Of a DNA stretch of 64,000 nt, positions 10,493 to 21,381 are shown one piece after another. The DNA comes from Diadema setosum (Eukaryota > Echinodermata > Echinoidea > Diadematoida > Diadematidae). Positions within the stretch are counted from its first letter, which is position 1, and each line of letters starts with the position of its first letter. The notes under the pieces are model-generated. The model saw only the letters and a program-made list of their open reading frames with translations, had not been told where the DNA came from and did not search any database. The stretch spans positions 31,224,726 to 31,288,725 of the forward strand of contig NC_092702.1 of the NCBI RefSeq assembly GCF_964275005.1, given 5' to 3'. The position numbers and the translations under genes were made by a program.

Positions 10493-12369
10493 ATGAAGTA
10501 CTTCACTTCAGCAACCATCTTCAAAAACTCATGGGACCAAGTTACATCAGCATTCTGGCAAAAGTATCCAGGACCATACAGGTATCGTTGTATGTGGGAA
10601 TAAAACAAACAAACAAACAAACAAACAAACTGAAAAACAGGCAGTTATCTTTATCATGCTGCAGAATTTAAAGTCAAACTCTCCTTCGTATCATTTTGTT
10701 TTCTTTTTTTACCCAATTACAAGTAACTGTACTCTGAGTCTTATGCAACACATGACTGAGATTACACATAGACATGACCAGTATTTTATTGGTAATGTAT
10801 TTATTATGACAGCTACCTTGTAGTAACAATTGATATAACGAATTATTAGTACTATGATGGGATAGAAAAAAGATAACATGTGGCAAGGAATGGGCTCAGA
10901 TAAGTGCTTTTAGACTCCATCCCTATTTGAGAAGCAAATAACGAGCTAATCAAACTGCTCTGTGGCAGGAAATACATGTCTGTTCTGTGAAAGTTTAGTG
11001 GACCACACTTGGCAACCGAATGAAATGCCTGCTTTTCCTGTGCTAATATTCGGAACAAGCAACTATTGTATGCGGGATAATAGGTATGGATTTTCATGTT
11101 TTGCAAAAGTTTCTATGTTCATCCATGGAGCTACAAAACTGTAGCTCCATGGTTCATCTGTTTGTTTGTTTGGTTTTTTTTTTTTTTGCTTTATTCTCCT
11201 TGTGTCACTTACATTTCAGTAAGCATGTTCTGTCTGAAGACGTAGTCGCACGCCATGTGGGGGCAGACTCCAAGCTGTACAGCATAAGGCTTCTGACCAA
11301 GACCAATCGAATGCCGAAATGGGGCAGCTTCATCTTTGGGAATTACTCCAGATTTGTATCCATTGTTGAAGAGAGCATTGTGGATCCAAAGGCCAGAACA
11401 TTGACTACCTACACCAGAAACATTGGCTATACAAACTTCATGGTAAGCATGTCACATGTCACATTGCTGAAGATGATAGGATAGGTCTGTGAGTCTGCGA
11501 CAGTCCATTAATCCATTTATTGTTTTTTTTTCTTTTCTGTATAGTGAAAGAACACGTAGCTTTAATATTTCTTTGTGTCAGGGAAGAATCAAGGTGTACA
11601 GGCTCCAGCAAGTCTAAGAGACTTCTTCATGAGACTCTAGTTTGTTCTTTTGTGGGTAATGATTTTTTTTTTTTTCATATGTTGCTTGAAGTGAGATGAT
11701 AATTTTTTTTTTTTTCTCATGTACACTGCATTTTCTTGTAATTGTCAATTATGAAAGGAAGAATAGTTTATGATTTGTATATCAGTGGTATGATAGTTGA
11801 AATGTTGAGTTTTTATATTGACTGTGATGCATACAGCAGTTTTTGGAATAAATTGTCACGGAGCATAAAAATTAGTAAGAGACATACACCTAGAGACAAT
11901 CAAAAGAAACTAAAAAAAAAAAAGCTATGCAGTTCATACATTCCCAACTTTCTGTTCAGAATGTTTATACAATTATGACTCTAGAACGCGTGAATCTGAT
12001 GTTAACAGACTAATGAAGTGCCGCTGTTTCCACGTTTGTTTTTCAATGTTGTTTGTTGCAACACAGGTATTGGAGGAGAAGTGTGTGTTCAAGCCATCAC
12101 AGGACAATCACAGCTGGACAGAGCTTCACAGGTCCATCTGGGTCAACTCCAGCCTCTACGGTGTCTCCCGAGCCCTCATGGCCTTTGGGGTCGAGCGCTA
12201 CAAGGCCAACATGGCCAAGTCGAACAAAGCGCTGCAGCACATCATTGATAAGCTCTACATGCCAGAGACTGTCCAAGACACACTACCTCAGGAGATGTCC
12301 AAACTCAGGAACCAGGCAACGGCCAAAGCCCAGGACATGGCGGCCCAGGCCCGTGGGGTGGTCCAGTGA
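10493..12369 (+). CDS. PRELID1: PRELI domain-containing protein 1 (phosphatidic-acid carrier), complete
   Basis: Three coding exons are read: 10493-10581, 11220-11442 and 12067-12369. Both introns are GT-AG and the phases agree, giving 204 aa. The protein begins MKYF, passes SWDQVTSAFWQKYPGPYSKHV (split) and RLLTKTNRMPKWG, then SIVDPKARTLTTYTRNI and SSLYGVSR. This order is the PRELI/MSF1 lipid-transfer fold of PRELID1. It ends in a helical Ala/Gln-rich tail (about residues 173-204), like the longer tail of vertebrate PRELID1. Family members sit in the mitochondrial intermembrane space. They pair with TRIAP1 to move phosphatidic acid from outer to inner membrane for cardiolipin synthesis. The ATG at 10493 is chosen because the family starts with M-x-KYF; a purine sits at -3. 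Length is slightly below the human protein (about 219 aa). No defect is seen. Intron 1 holds the palindromic insertion at 11124. PRELID3/SLMO paralogues are less likely because of the KTNRMPKW and SIVDP motifs. Confidence 0.95.
10602..10630. repeat. (AAAC)n microsatellite in PRELID1 intron 1
   Basis: About seven AAAC units, 20 bp past the intron-1 donor. Confidence 0.95.
11117..11158. mobile_element. Ultra-short palindromic insertion, copy 2 (28 bp, 7-bp direct repeats)
   Basis: A palindrome at 11124-11151 has 12-bp perfect arms (CATGGAGCTACA) and a 4-nt loop AAAC. It is bracketed by GTTCATC at 11117-11123 and GTTCATC at 11152-11158. It lies in intron 1 of PRELID1, 62 bp before the exon-2 boundary's T-rich tract ends. 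The ends match copies 1 and 3. Confidence 0.65.
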
Positions 12370-12528
12370 CGTGCACCAGCTGGCCCCTACTGGCACTAAA
12401 TTGCCTAGAGATACAATACGTATATTTATATAGAGATGTATATGTGCTCGAGTACGACTATCAATCAATGCAGGTAGAGTGGAAAGCAGGTGGAGAATAA
12501 TGGTTTCAGTATGAGCAGAAGGAACATA
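12370..12528 (+). other. Proximal 3' UTR of PRELID1 (presumed)
   Basis: Non-coding sequence right after the TGA stop. No canonical AATAAA was seen before the MITE at 12529, so the transcript end is not placed. Confidence 0.35.
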
Positions 12529-12614
12529 CAGTCAAACCTGTCTTAGTGGCCATCTGTCTGTAGTGGCCACTTTTGTCGTTTCCCTTGGGTGGCCGCTACT
12601 GACAGGTTTGACTG
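12529..12614. mobile_element. Tigger/pogo-like micro-MITE (86 bp)
   Basis: The ends CAGTCAAACCTGTC and the inverted GACAGGTTTGACTG are perfect over 14 bp and resemble Tigger-type termini. TA flanks lie at 12527-12528 and 12615-12616. The interior has TAGTGGCC/GGCCGCTA palindromic matter and no coding. It sits about 160 bp past the PRELID1 stop and may be transcribed in its 3' UTR. Confidence 0.7.
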
Positions 12615-12616
12615 TA

Positions 12617-12779
12617 CTGTAAAACAAAATTTTCACATGCATTTTAATTTCGCAAATTTCAGGAGAGCCAAGATTCGCAAAATTTAAATACGTGCAAAAG
12701 TTCTTGTTTACGCTGTATGCATTGAATGCCAGTGGCAATTCGCAAAAATTTCATGCTGCCAAAATGTCTTGCTTTACTG
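12617..12779. mobile_element. Probable MITE, degenerate terminal inverted repeats
   Basis: Left end CTGTAAAACAAAATTTT matches the inverted right end (AAAATGTCTTGCTTTACTG) with gaps. The interior repeats TTCGCAAA/TTCGCAAAA. It abuts the micro-MITE at 12529-12614. The right TA flank is not conserved, so confidence is limited. Confidence 0.4.
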
Positions 12780-12783
12780 CAGT

Positions 12784-14799
12784 CTTTGGAGTGAGCTGAG
12801 GGCAACAGGCTTCGCTTGGCACTCAGGATACCATGATGTCTGTAACCAGCTTGTGTCTGATTTCAAGACAAATGGAGAAATGAGTGAAATAACTGTGTTT
12901 CTCATTGCCAAGAACACAGGTTTTTGTACTTTATTTAACATCATTACAATTCTGTGGAGAGCTCAATATCCGTAGGTAAAAATACACACAGTATATATTC
13001 CATAGTACCCATTTTTTTTTTCCTCTGGTATGCTACACTTTATATGTGATATACATTGTATTTCACAATGTTGTAAATTTTCATTAACTTTGCAGATATG
13101 CAATTACAAACTGTATTTGAGAAATTTACATCATGGTCATATTACCTCTCATAAGGAAGATGTCATGCATTGTCTTCAGGGTGGGAAATCACTCACTTTT
13201 CTCATGAATGGGGAAAATGATTGTTCCTTCTTCCCTCACTCTGATTCTCAATCGTAAATTCACCCACACTCATTATTTACTTAGATCCAATTTGCAAAAT
13301 GTTATACTTGTGAAATATACTGCATATTCAGCAAGACATTAATCAGCTCATTTATTCTTGTGAATTATCAAAGCCAAAGTAGTCATATTTCAGTTACATG
13401 TATGACAAGAAAATACACCTACCAACTATTCCTTTTTGATAAGACTTGCTTCTTTGCTTTTTCTGTTCTTTTTCCTTTTTAGAACAGGGCCCTGTTGCAT
13501 AAAAAGATGAAATCAAACATAAGTCAGTTGTCAGCCAATCAGACTTGAGTACTGTATTCGCTGACTCATGTTTGATTTCTGACTGAAAAGTTTGATCTCA
13601 AGTTTTCGGCAAGAGGGCCCTCAAGAAATTTTATTCAACCTTGTATTCCAATTTCTACGGATACGTGCTGATAGTAATATGTAGAAAGTGAGTAAAAATT
13701 CCAATCTTTGAAAATGTTCTCCCATTTCCTGTTCATGGAATTTCAAGGGTGGCAGGTATGCAACAACGTATACTGATTTTTAAGTGATTTCATGTCCACA
13801 TTTGTATGAATACTAATTGTATGTAATACTGATTTTCAGACAGAGCTTTCCCAATGATAATGAACTCTGTTACAACAAAGTAAAAATTCATGTCCCAATT
13901 ATTATTTATACATCTGTGTATACTTCGTTTGTTCCGCTGTAGTGAAATTTTGGTACAATGAAAGAAAACTGCTGGTTCCAAGGACTTCATGGTAGTGCGA
14001 GTCAGCTTTACAAACCAATCAAACAAGCTAAATGAGACTTAGAACCATTTCTCAGTGTGATACACAGTGAATACCATCATACCTTCATATCATGTTGATT
14101 ATTATGAAGTCGTGTATACTGATATACATTGTATATTGCCGTCCTTCATAATATATCTCTCACATTCAGATATGAAGTCCTGGCAGATTGTAAAAGCCCA
14201 GTTATAGTGCAAATATTTAGCAGAATGAAGGCTTTTGTTTTCTACAGTGGAAGTAACTTTCTCTGGCGTGACTTGGTACAATCGTACTATGTGATGCCAG
14301 ATTGCATAGTGTGCATTTGACAAATGAGGCAAGTAAGATTGGTGTATACTGTAATACGTAGAGAGTAAAATAGCTTAAGTTGCAACTTGCCTTTGTCAGC
14401 ACAAATGGCTAAAACAAATGTAAGCCAGAGTTGTTGTTTATTTAGTTGATTTCATTTCATTTCTTTCTTTCTGTTTTCTCTTTAAAACAGTCCTGATTAA
14501 GTGATGAAATGTCTCAGATTTTAAGTTTGAATTTGAAGATCAAATATGACAGTGCAATGTGCTGGTGCAACTGTGCAACCAGCACCAAGTAAGGTGATTG
14601 GTCAGATTACCAATGGAACATTTTCACCCTTAGAAGGAAATACATGAACAAATTGTACACACATATTATGATCTCAGTAGCAAAAGCTGCACGACACATT
14701 TGAGTAGCATGGTCTCAAACAGTTTGAAATATATATGCTGGTGTTTGCCCTTAATGGTTGTCACTTGGAAGTGTCTGCTGTTTCTAATGCTACATGCAT
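12784..14799. other. Intergenic stretch, one small MITE
   Basis: No gene was seen. T-rich and AT-rich single-copy-looking DNA, with only short chance frames, apart from the MITE at 13487-13620. Confidence 0.5.
13487..13620. mobile_element. Small MITE with GGGCCCTGTTGC ends (Harbinger-like termini)
   Basis: A 134-bp element starts GGGCCCTGTTGCATAAAA and ends TTTTCGGCAAGAGGGCCC, inverted repeats at about 14 of 18 positions. An inner inverted pair, GAAATCAAACATAAGTCAG against CTGACTCATGTTTGATTTC, lets nearly the whole element fold. A clear 3-bp target duplication is not seen. Assignment to PIF/Harbinger rests on the GGGCCC start only. Confidence 0.6.
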
Positions 14800-16884
14800 T
14801 TTTTATGCCTCCGCCACGAAGTGGTGCCGGAGGCATTATGTTTTCGGGTTGTCCGTCCGTCCGTCCTTCCTTCCATCCGTCCGTCTGTAATGAATTTTGT
14901 GGACAGCGTAACTAAAAAACCTTTTGAGGTATCCTAATGAAACTTGGCATGTACAGTTAAACTCGCCTAAGTCGACATCGCATATGTCGAATAATCGCGT
15001 AAGTCGATGATTTTAAAAAGTCCCGATTTTTCCCCATTAACTTACGTGTATTAATTCACTCATTAGTCGAATTTTGTAAGTCGAATACTCGCCTATGTCG
15101 ATGAAATTCCAAGAACGCTTTCACGGAAAAACCATTGAATTCACTGTGCCTAAGTCGAATAAGATTTTATTGTGTAATAGATCACTGTCATTATTCATTA
15201 TTTATTACTCATTATTATTTTGTTTGTCAGATGAGTTTGAGGTGACAACAAAAGATGATGTAAAGTATCAAAATTCAAAGCGATCGCATGAACTCGTTGA
15301 ACTCTCTTCGTGTTTGGAGGTCCGCTGGTACAGCCCTGTCAGCTGCCGCGCTACGTACGTACAGCGACTGGGCTGTGTATTGCTCCACTCGCAGTAAGGC
15401 GTTCGTACAGTACACATGCGTTCATTTACATGTACAGTATTGAGCTTGCAGTGTAGTTTGGGCATTTGCATTTGCAGTGCCCTGCAGTGGAGTGGTATGG
15501 ATGAAGCTGCTGAGTTTTCAAAGCGGAAAGTAGGGGGAAAGTTACGGGCACGGGTAAATCAGAATTGCACCTCTACACGCATTTCAAGCCACGGTATGGT
15601 AAACTGGAATCAATCACTGCTCAAATATCGTTCATATTCACTTCCCCAAGGTTTAACAAGGGTGTAAAGTAATCGGACCTGTGCCAATACTAATGCACTG
15701 TCCATGCAAAGTTAGCCGCGGCCCTGCCGGGCGACCCGTGCTGCGGCACACCGCTCCAGCTCTCGGCTCCAGAGTAGACAACATACATATACATTATACA
15801 TATGTACGTGTGGTGTAACTGTAAGTCGATTTTTTTCGACTTGCGCACAAGTCGAAAATCGCCTAAGTCGATGTGTTTTGCTCAGTCCCGAGAAGATCGA
15901 CTTATGCGAGTTTAACTGTATGTGTATTATGGGGTGAAGTTGTGCCTATCAACTTTTAGGTGCACATGCTCAAGGTCAAAGGTCAAAAGGTCAAGGTCAA
16001 ATACATAAAATTTCACTATTTCCACCATATCTATGCAATGCCTGAAGATATTTTCTTGAAACTTAGTGTATACATGTATTACGCAATTAAGATTCTCTGG
16101 TGAAAGTTTGGGGTCATGAGGTCAAAGGTCAAAAGGTCAAGTAAGAATATTAAAATTTCACTTTTTTCTCTGTACCTTGGAAATTGTTCAAGGTATCCTC
16201 ATGGAGCATAGTGTATATACATGTACTGACTGGCAGTGATTATCTAGAGAATTTAGGGTTCATGGGGTCAAAGGTCAAGGGCAGCACTTCAAAATTTTAC
16301 TATTTCCCTCATATTTATTCAATGCCAGCAGGATTATTTTTTTTTTACACTTGGTGTATGCATGTATAACCCAATAGAGATTCTCTGGGAAGTCTATTTT
16401 TTTTTCTTCTTTTTTTGCCTCAACGGTCAAAAGGTCAAAGATGAAGTAAATGTGCTGAACTAACTTTTTCCTCCATATCTCGGAAGTGGCTCAAGTTGTC
16501 TTGAAACTTACTACATATTTATGCATGTTCTGCCTGACAGTGATTATCTTATGAATTTTAGGGTCAAAGGCCAGATGAAAATGGTAACAATTTACTATTC
16601 AATACTGAAATTGCACTTTTTCTCCATACCTCGAAAATTACTCAGTGCATAAGCTTATGAATGGGTCAAAGTCAAGTTAAAGTCCTAAAATTCCCAAATG
16701 CTCTCCTATTCATCCAATTAGACCTAGGTCAAGGAAGGTGAACATTCAACACATTTGTGACAAATTTTAATTATTTTGCCAATTTTGTGAAAATGTAATC
16801 ACACATTGTCCACATGTACTATAGACCTATTAGGAGAATCATGCATTATGGCGGAGGCATGTCAGTCGCCATAGCGACATTTCT
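14800..16884 (+). mobile_element. Helentron-like non-autonomous element, copy 1 (split by a Tigger-like insertion)
   Basis: The sequence matches 23002-24120 along its whole length. Without the insertion at 14954-15918 it is about 1.12 kb. The 5' end carries ATGCCTCCGCC (14805), which pairs with GTGGTGCCGGAGGCAT in a subterminal hairpin. The inverted copy GGCGGAGGCAT lies internally at 16850-16860, 24 bp before the 3' end. The stem GTCGC-CATA-GCGAC (16865-16878) follows it. Asymmetric inverted repeats plus a 3' stem-loop are the hallmark of Helentron-associated elements. Here the 3' end runs into a T tract. The interior holds repeated TCAAGGTCA and AGGTCAAAGGTCA motifs and no Rep/helicase gene. 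Confidence 0.6.
14954..15918. mobile_element. Tigger/pogo-like non-autonomous DNA transposon nested in the Helentron-like element
   Basis: A 965-bp insertion starts CAGTTAAACTCGCCTAAGTC and ends GACTTATGCGAGTTTAACTG. The inverted ends match at most of 24 positions. TA lies on both sides (14952-14953 and 15919-15920). The second copy of the host element (23.0-24.1 kb) reads straight through the same point, giving an empty-site comparison. Subterminal AAGTCGA/TCGACTT repeats are dense. Two short open frames (15095-15397, 15416-15667) show no DDE or HTH transposase features, so it is probably non-autonomous. Confidence 0.8.
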
Positions 16885-18006
16885 TTTTTTTTTTTTTTTT
16901 GTAATGAAACATGTATGTATGTATGTATACTGGTAACATGTTGGTGCCGGTAGTTCTGAGGATTTGAAATTATGAGTCAAATTGCTCTGTTTGTTTCAAG
17001 CTCTGTAAAAGTGCTGATTTTTTTTTTTTTTTTTTTTTTTTAAATCAGATTTCAACTACCCATTGAGTCATGCACAGATATGTAAGTCGTGTTACTTCAT
17101 AAGTTTGAGAGGGGTGTGAAGTTTGACCATATGACTGCTGTCAAACGGTTCATTATTCCAACTGTACAGTATATGTACAATTTTTTTTTTTTTCAATGAC
17201 ATGCTGCATTTGATGAAATGATTTATGTAATACAATTACCAATTTCTTCTTCATGTATGTAAGATGTCCTGAATGTACCAAAGTTAAAATATAACATTCA
17301 GTAAAGTGATCATTCAAATTTGTTCTGTGTCTTCCAAAGCCTCTTACTAAGGATGTCTCTGCATTAAGCTGCTACTATCCATTCCACCCACAATCTCATG
17401 ACAGTGAATAGGGTGCTTTTCATCAAGTGTTTCGTCAGTGATTTTCACTGACAAATTTGCTTTTCAGCCAGTCAGATGCAAAGATTCCAGTAGCTTATAG
17501 GGGCATTCCAGACGGAATTTTCATAATTTCACATCATGTAGTGCATAAATCGACAGTTCCATGTATAGATTTGGGGACTTTATTGTGGTCCATGAGCAGA
17601 GAAACCATTACTCTGAAAAATTTTAAACAAATTACACTGAACAATGTTGATGACATAGGAGCCTCACATATTTCAGAAATGTAGCAGTGTAATTCCATTA
17701 CAATACCACATGCTTAACAAGGTCACCTGTGTAGAATGTATGCATGCCATCTTCTTTTGTTCTGCTTCCTTGATCCCCAACTCATGCATTCTTATGGTGA
17801 GGCTGCCTTGTCATCATCCTTGTTCATTGCAATTTGTTGTAATTTTTGAAGACATTCTTATTCCTCGGCCCAATCACTATAAATTCTGAAACTACATGTC
17901 CTTGGTATAGCTAAAAGTTGTTCAAATGCAAAAGTCTGAAAATCATCCAGAGGTCCGTCAGTGACTGACAAATTTTATGCAATGCTGCCCAGGTGAATTT
18001 ACTGTG

Positions 18007-18046
<40 letters not shown>

Positions 18047-18260
18047 CACACACACACACTCACACAAAGAACAGAAAAAGAGTAAGATACTTGTATAACA
18101 TACATGTGTAAGCATTCTGTGTACTTTGTATGTGCAATTTAGATAAGGTACTGTTGTCTGACAAATGCTGGCAGCGACACGTGAGTGGAATTAGATTTAT
18201 GTAAAATGAATCAAAGATTTTATGTCATGAACGTTGACATACAAAATGTAATTGAGTATC
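16885..18260. other. Intergenic stretch with T tracts and a (CA)n repeat
   Basis: No gene was seen. Poly-T tracts lie near 16885-16902 and 17018-17040. Two short palindromes built on GTCAGTG occur at 17438-17456 and 17949-17961, both followed by AAATTT. Confidence 0.5.
18007..18063. repeat. (CA)n microsatellite
   Basis: CA dinucleotide run, broken once by T near 18046. Confidence 0.95.
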
Positions 18261-18263
18261 TGT

Positions 18264-19202
18264 ATATAAGAACGACCCAAGTCCATGGAAGACCATTTTG
18301 AGTAAACTTAAAAAAACTTCATTTCTTTTTATTTGTCCAATTATGTTCTATTCAACTGTGATGGGAAGGTAACATTGTATATACAAACATTTACATTATT
18401 GTGGAGAGGCCATTTTGTGTGATGGACTTGGGTCGTTCTTTGAATCATATACATGATATTCTGCTATAGAGATGAGAGAAGGATGAGAGAGGGCGCTATA
18501 ATATGAATGTAAGAATGACCAAAGTTCTTCATTCTTACATTCATATAAGATTTAACTCATTCATTTCAGGTACTTCCGGGGGTAATTACGATTTATCATT
18601 TATACACAAGATGAGTCCATGCATCATACTATAATTCGAGCAACGTTTGTCTGTCTGTCTGTTTGATCCTCTACTCCTCCCAGGTCCTTTGTCCGATCTC
18701 CATCAAACTTAGTGGGTGGATGCAGGTTGACCACGAAATTGCCCTTGAGGGGTTCATTTTTGGAAAGGTCAAGGTCACTGGGGTCAAAGGTCAAATAACT
18801 GTTTTTCGCTACTCCTTCAATGGGGATCTCCCAGGTGTAGGCCTACTAATATGGGGATCCCCCCAGAAATATCCTCAATGGGGATTTCCCAGGTGTAGGC
18901 CTACTTATGCTTCCAGCAAGTTTGGCCAAGATCGGACCAAGGAGTAGCGCAAAACAGTTATTTGACCCCCATTGACCCAGTGACCTTGACCATTTCTGGG
19001 GGAATCCCCATAGAGGATTTCTGGGCACTGGCTGAAGCCAAACAAGCATGATACATGTACTTCATCATAGCCCCCCCCCCCCCCCCCCCATGCCCCACTT
19101 CGGCTGATTCAGCACTCTACGGGTACATTGACTAGTAAGCTACAATTTCCTTTGTCTAACTGAATTTGGCCAAAAATTGGACTTGGGTCGTTCTTATATT
19201 GA
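18264..19202. mobile_element. Nested foldback element with three copies of its end sequence
   Basis: The outer ends are inverted: ATAAGAACGACCCAAGTCCA at 18264 and TGGACTTGGGTCGTTCTTAT at about 19179-19198. A third copy (ATGGACTTGGGTCGTTCTTT) lies inside at 18422. Inside are a perfect 18-bp-arm hairpin (ATATGAATGTAAGAATGA and its complement, about 18500-18546) and a second inverted pair. The second pair is 18768-18814 against 18942-18991, both holding GGTCAAGGTCACTGG and GTTTTTCGCTACTCC-like sequence. No coding was seen. The class is unknown. Confidence 0.6.
19071..19089. repeat. Poly-C tract
   Basis: Nineteen C in a row. Confidence 0.95.
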
Positions 19203-20514
19203 GGTCTTCAATTTCCAGACTGGTCCAATACAGGAATCAAGAACCAAGTAATCCCAAGCTTGCTTTTGTCCCTTATCTGTGAATCTGTGATGGTGTTCTT
19301 GACTGCATGAGCATACTGCTTTATTGTCATTTGCATGTCAGGAGAACAAGCATTCGCTTGTCCAGCAGCCAAACTTTGGAATTACCATAAGAAATTTGAC
19401 GAGGAAATCCCCAACTGTGGCATTCTTTAAATCAAGATTCAAAATGTGGTTTGTTTTTTTTTGGGGGGGTCATTTAAAAGTTTGTTATTGTTTAGCATAT
19501 CAGGAGCTTTTGCAATACAGAATATGTTGTCAGTGATTCTGTGCTTTATAAATTGATATCAATTATCATTAGGCCCTATATTCACCCAACTCTTCAATCT
19601 TACCTTGTTGGACAGAAATGCGTGAAGATACTGTGCAATGCAAATGCATGTTGACTTGTATTGATTCATTTTTTTTTTTTATGAATAAATAAATAAATAA
19701 AAAAAAAACTTGATCATCACTGGTGTGGCCATAAGAATATATAAATACACGTATGTGCCATACATTTCATGTAAATTTTCTACAATATTTCTTCAGATAA
19801 CTTGGATACACCCACAAAATTACATACTTTCCATTCAAGATTCTGTCACTGACAGTATCTGCCAATCACTGGCAAAGTGCCATGATTACTAAAAGACGGT
19901 GGAATGCACCCTCCCTGTACTGAACATAATTTGTATGTTTCCCTGCAATGTCTTCTGTTAATCATTTACGTAACCTGTAAACATGCAAGTTATACTCAAT
20001 CTAGGGAATGGTGCATTTCCACATTTTCCGTTTATGAAATCCATTATAAATACTCGCGTAATGATTGACAGATAATACCATTGACAGAATCTTGGTTTTG
20101 TTTGTTTGTTTGTTTGTTCATTCCCATTTGAGAAGATGGCCGGATAGCCCATATTCAGCTATGCTAAGCAGGTCTTCCATGGGGTCCAGTTGGATGTGAG
20201 GTGGGACCACTTCACCGGGTTAAACACCCTGCTCTCTGCGATGAATGAATGAAGCGGGATCTTTTACGTGCATGAGTTGTTACTCTCTCATACACGGGAC
20301 CTCCATTTTATGTCCTATCCGAGGGATTGTCCGATCCGAAGTTTGTTTGTTTGTTTGTTTGTTTGTTTAAGGGGCCGCGGAAGCGGCCCCCCCCCCCCCA
20401 CTTTTGGTTCGTCAAAAAAAAAAAAAAAACCGAAAAAAAAAATCGAAAAAAAAATCACAACACTCATGAATTTCAATTCCCAAAGATTCCGCCCTTAGAT
20501 TCTTCCCGTCCAAG

Positions 20515-20554
<40 letters not shown>

Positions 20555-20785
20555 CTTGACCTTGCCACCCCCCGTCCCCCCCCCCCCCGGTCCCGCAGCC
20601 CCCCCCCCCCCCCCCACACTGAAAAACGTTCCACGGCCCCTGTGTTTGTTCGTTTGTTTGCTTTTGAGGGCGTATCCAGGTAATCTGAAGAAAATAGTGT
20701 AAAATTATTGTCAAGTACAAAATGTACTGTATATGACACATACAACTACTGTATTTAGATATTCATGTGGCCACTTTAGTAATGT
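19203..20785. other. Intergenic stretch, low-complexity rich
   Basis: No gene was seen. 20128-20335 holds a stretch (GGGATCTTTTACGTGCATGA, CACGGGACCTCCATTTTATG) that resembles an interspersed sequence common in marine invertebrate genomes; this is recollection, not a search. It is followed by homopolymer-rich DNA at 20341-20650. Confidence 0.45.
20341..20650. repeat. Low-complexity block: (TTTG)n, GC palindrome, A, G and C homopolymers
   Basis: In order: TTTG repeats (20341-20368), a palindrome GGGGCCGC-GGAA-GCGGCCCC (20371-20390) running into poly-C, A tracts, a 38-base G tract (20516-20553) and several C tracts to 20615. Lengths are likely to be inexact. Confidence 0.85.
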
Positions 20786-21020
20786 GGGGCGCTGTGGCAT
20801 AGTGGATAAGACTCCCGACTCACGATCGGAAGACCCGAGTTCGAGTCCCGCCCAGTGCTTACGTCCTTGGACAAGATGTTTTTACTCACTATGTCCCTCT
20901 CGACCCAGGAGTATAAATGGGTACCTGCAGTGGTACCTGGCTACGCTAGGGTAATAATAATAGCAGGGCCCTCTGGTAGAGCAGTGGCAACACTGAAGAG
21001 GCTACCCTGGGTAAATAAGA

Positions 21021-21021
<1 letters not shown>
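20786..21021 (+). mobile_element. tRNA-derived SINE with (ATT)n tail
   Basis: The 5' part is tRNA-like. Its A box is TGGCATAGTGG (20795-20805) and its B box AGTTCGAGTCC (20838-20848), the internal RNA polymerase III promoter. A body of about 170 bp follows (GGAGTATAAATGGGTACCTG, then AATAATAATAGCAGGGCCCT), then the TTA/ATT microsatellite starting at 21022. The SINE family was not identified. Confidence 0.8.
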
Positions 21022-21104
<83 letters not shown>

Positions 21105-21121
21105 CATCATTATTATTATTA

Positions 21122-21181
<60 letters not shown>
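21022..21181. repeat. (TTA)n tail or microsatellite
   Basis: About 160 bp of ATT repeats with scattered ATC, continuous with the SINE 3' end. Confidence 0.95.
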
Positions 21182-21182
<1 letters not shown>

Positions 21183-21351
21183 GTTGAGGGTATCATGAAT
21201 CAACACGAGTCGGCATGCATTTGCATTGTACTTGCACAGGTCCTTTAAAGCATACATCAAACTTTCAAGGAGTTAGTGTTTGGTCTGACGGTAGAGGTGG
21301 ATATGAATGAGGTCATACATGTACTTGAAATAACAAAATTTTTCCTCTGGT

Positions 21352-21381
21352 GAGAGAGAGAGAGGGAGAGAGAGAGAGAGA
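21352..21381. repeat. (GA)n microsatellite
   Basis: GA run with one GGG interruption. Confidence 0.9.
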
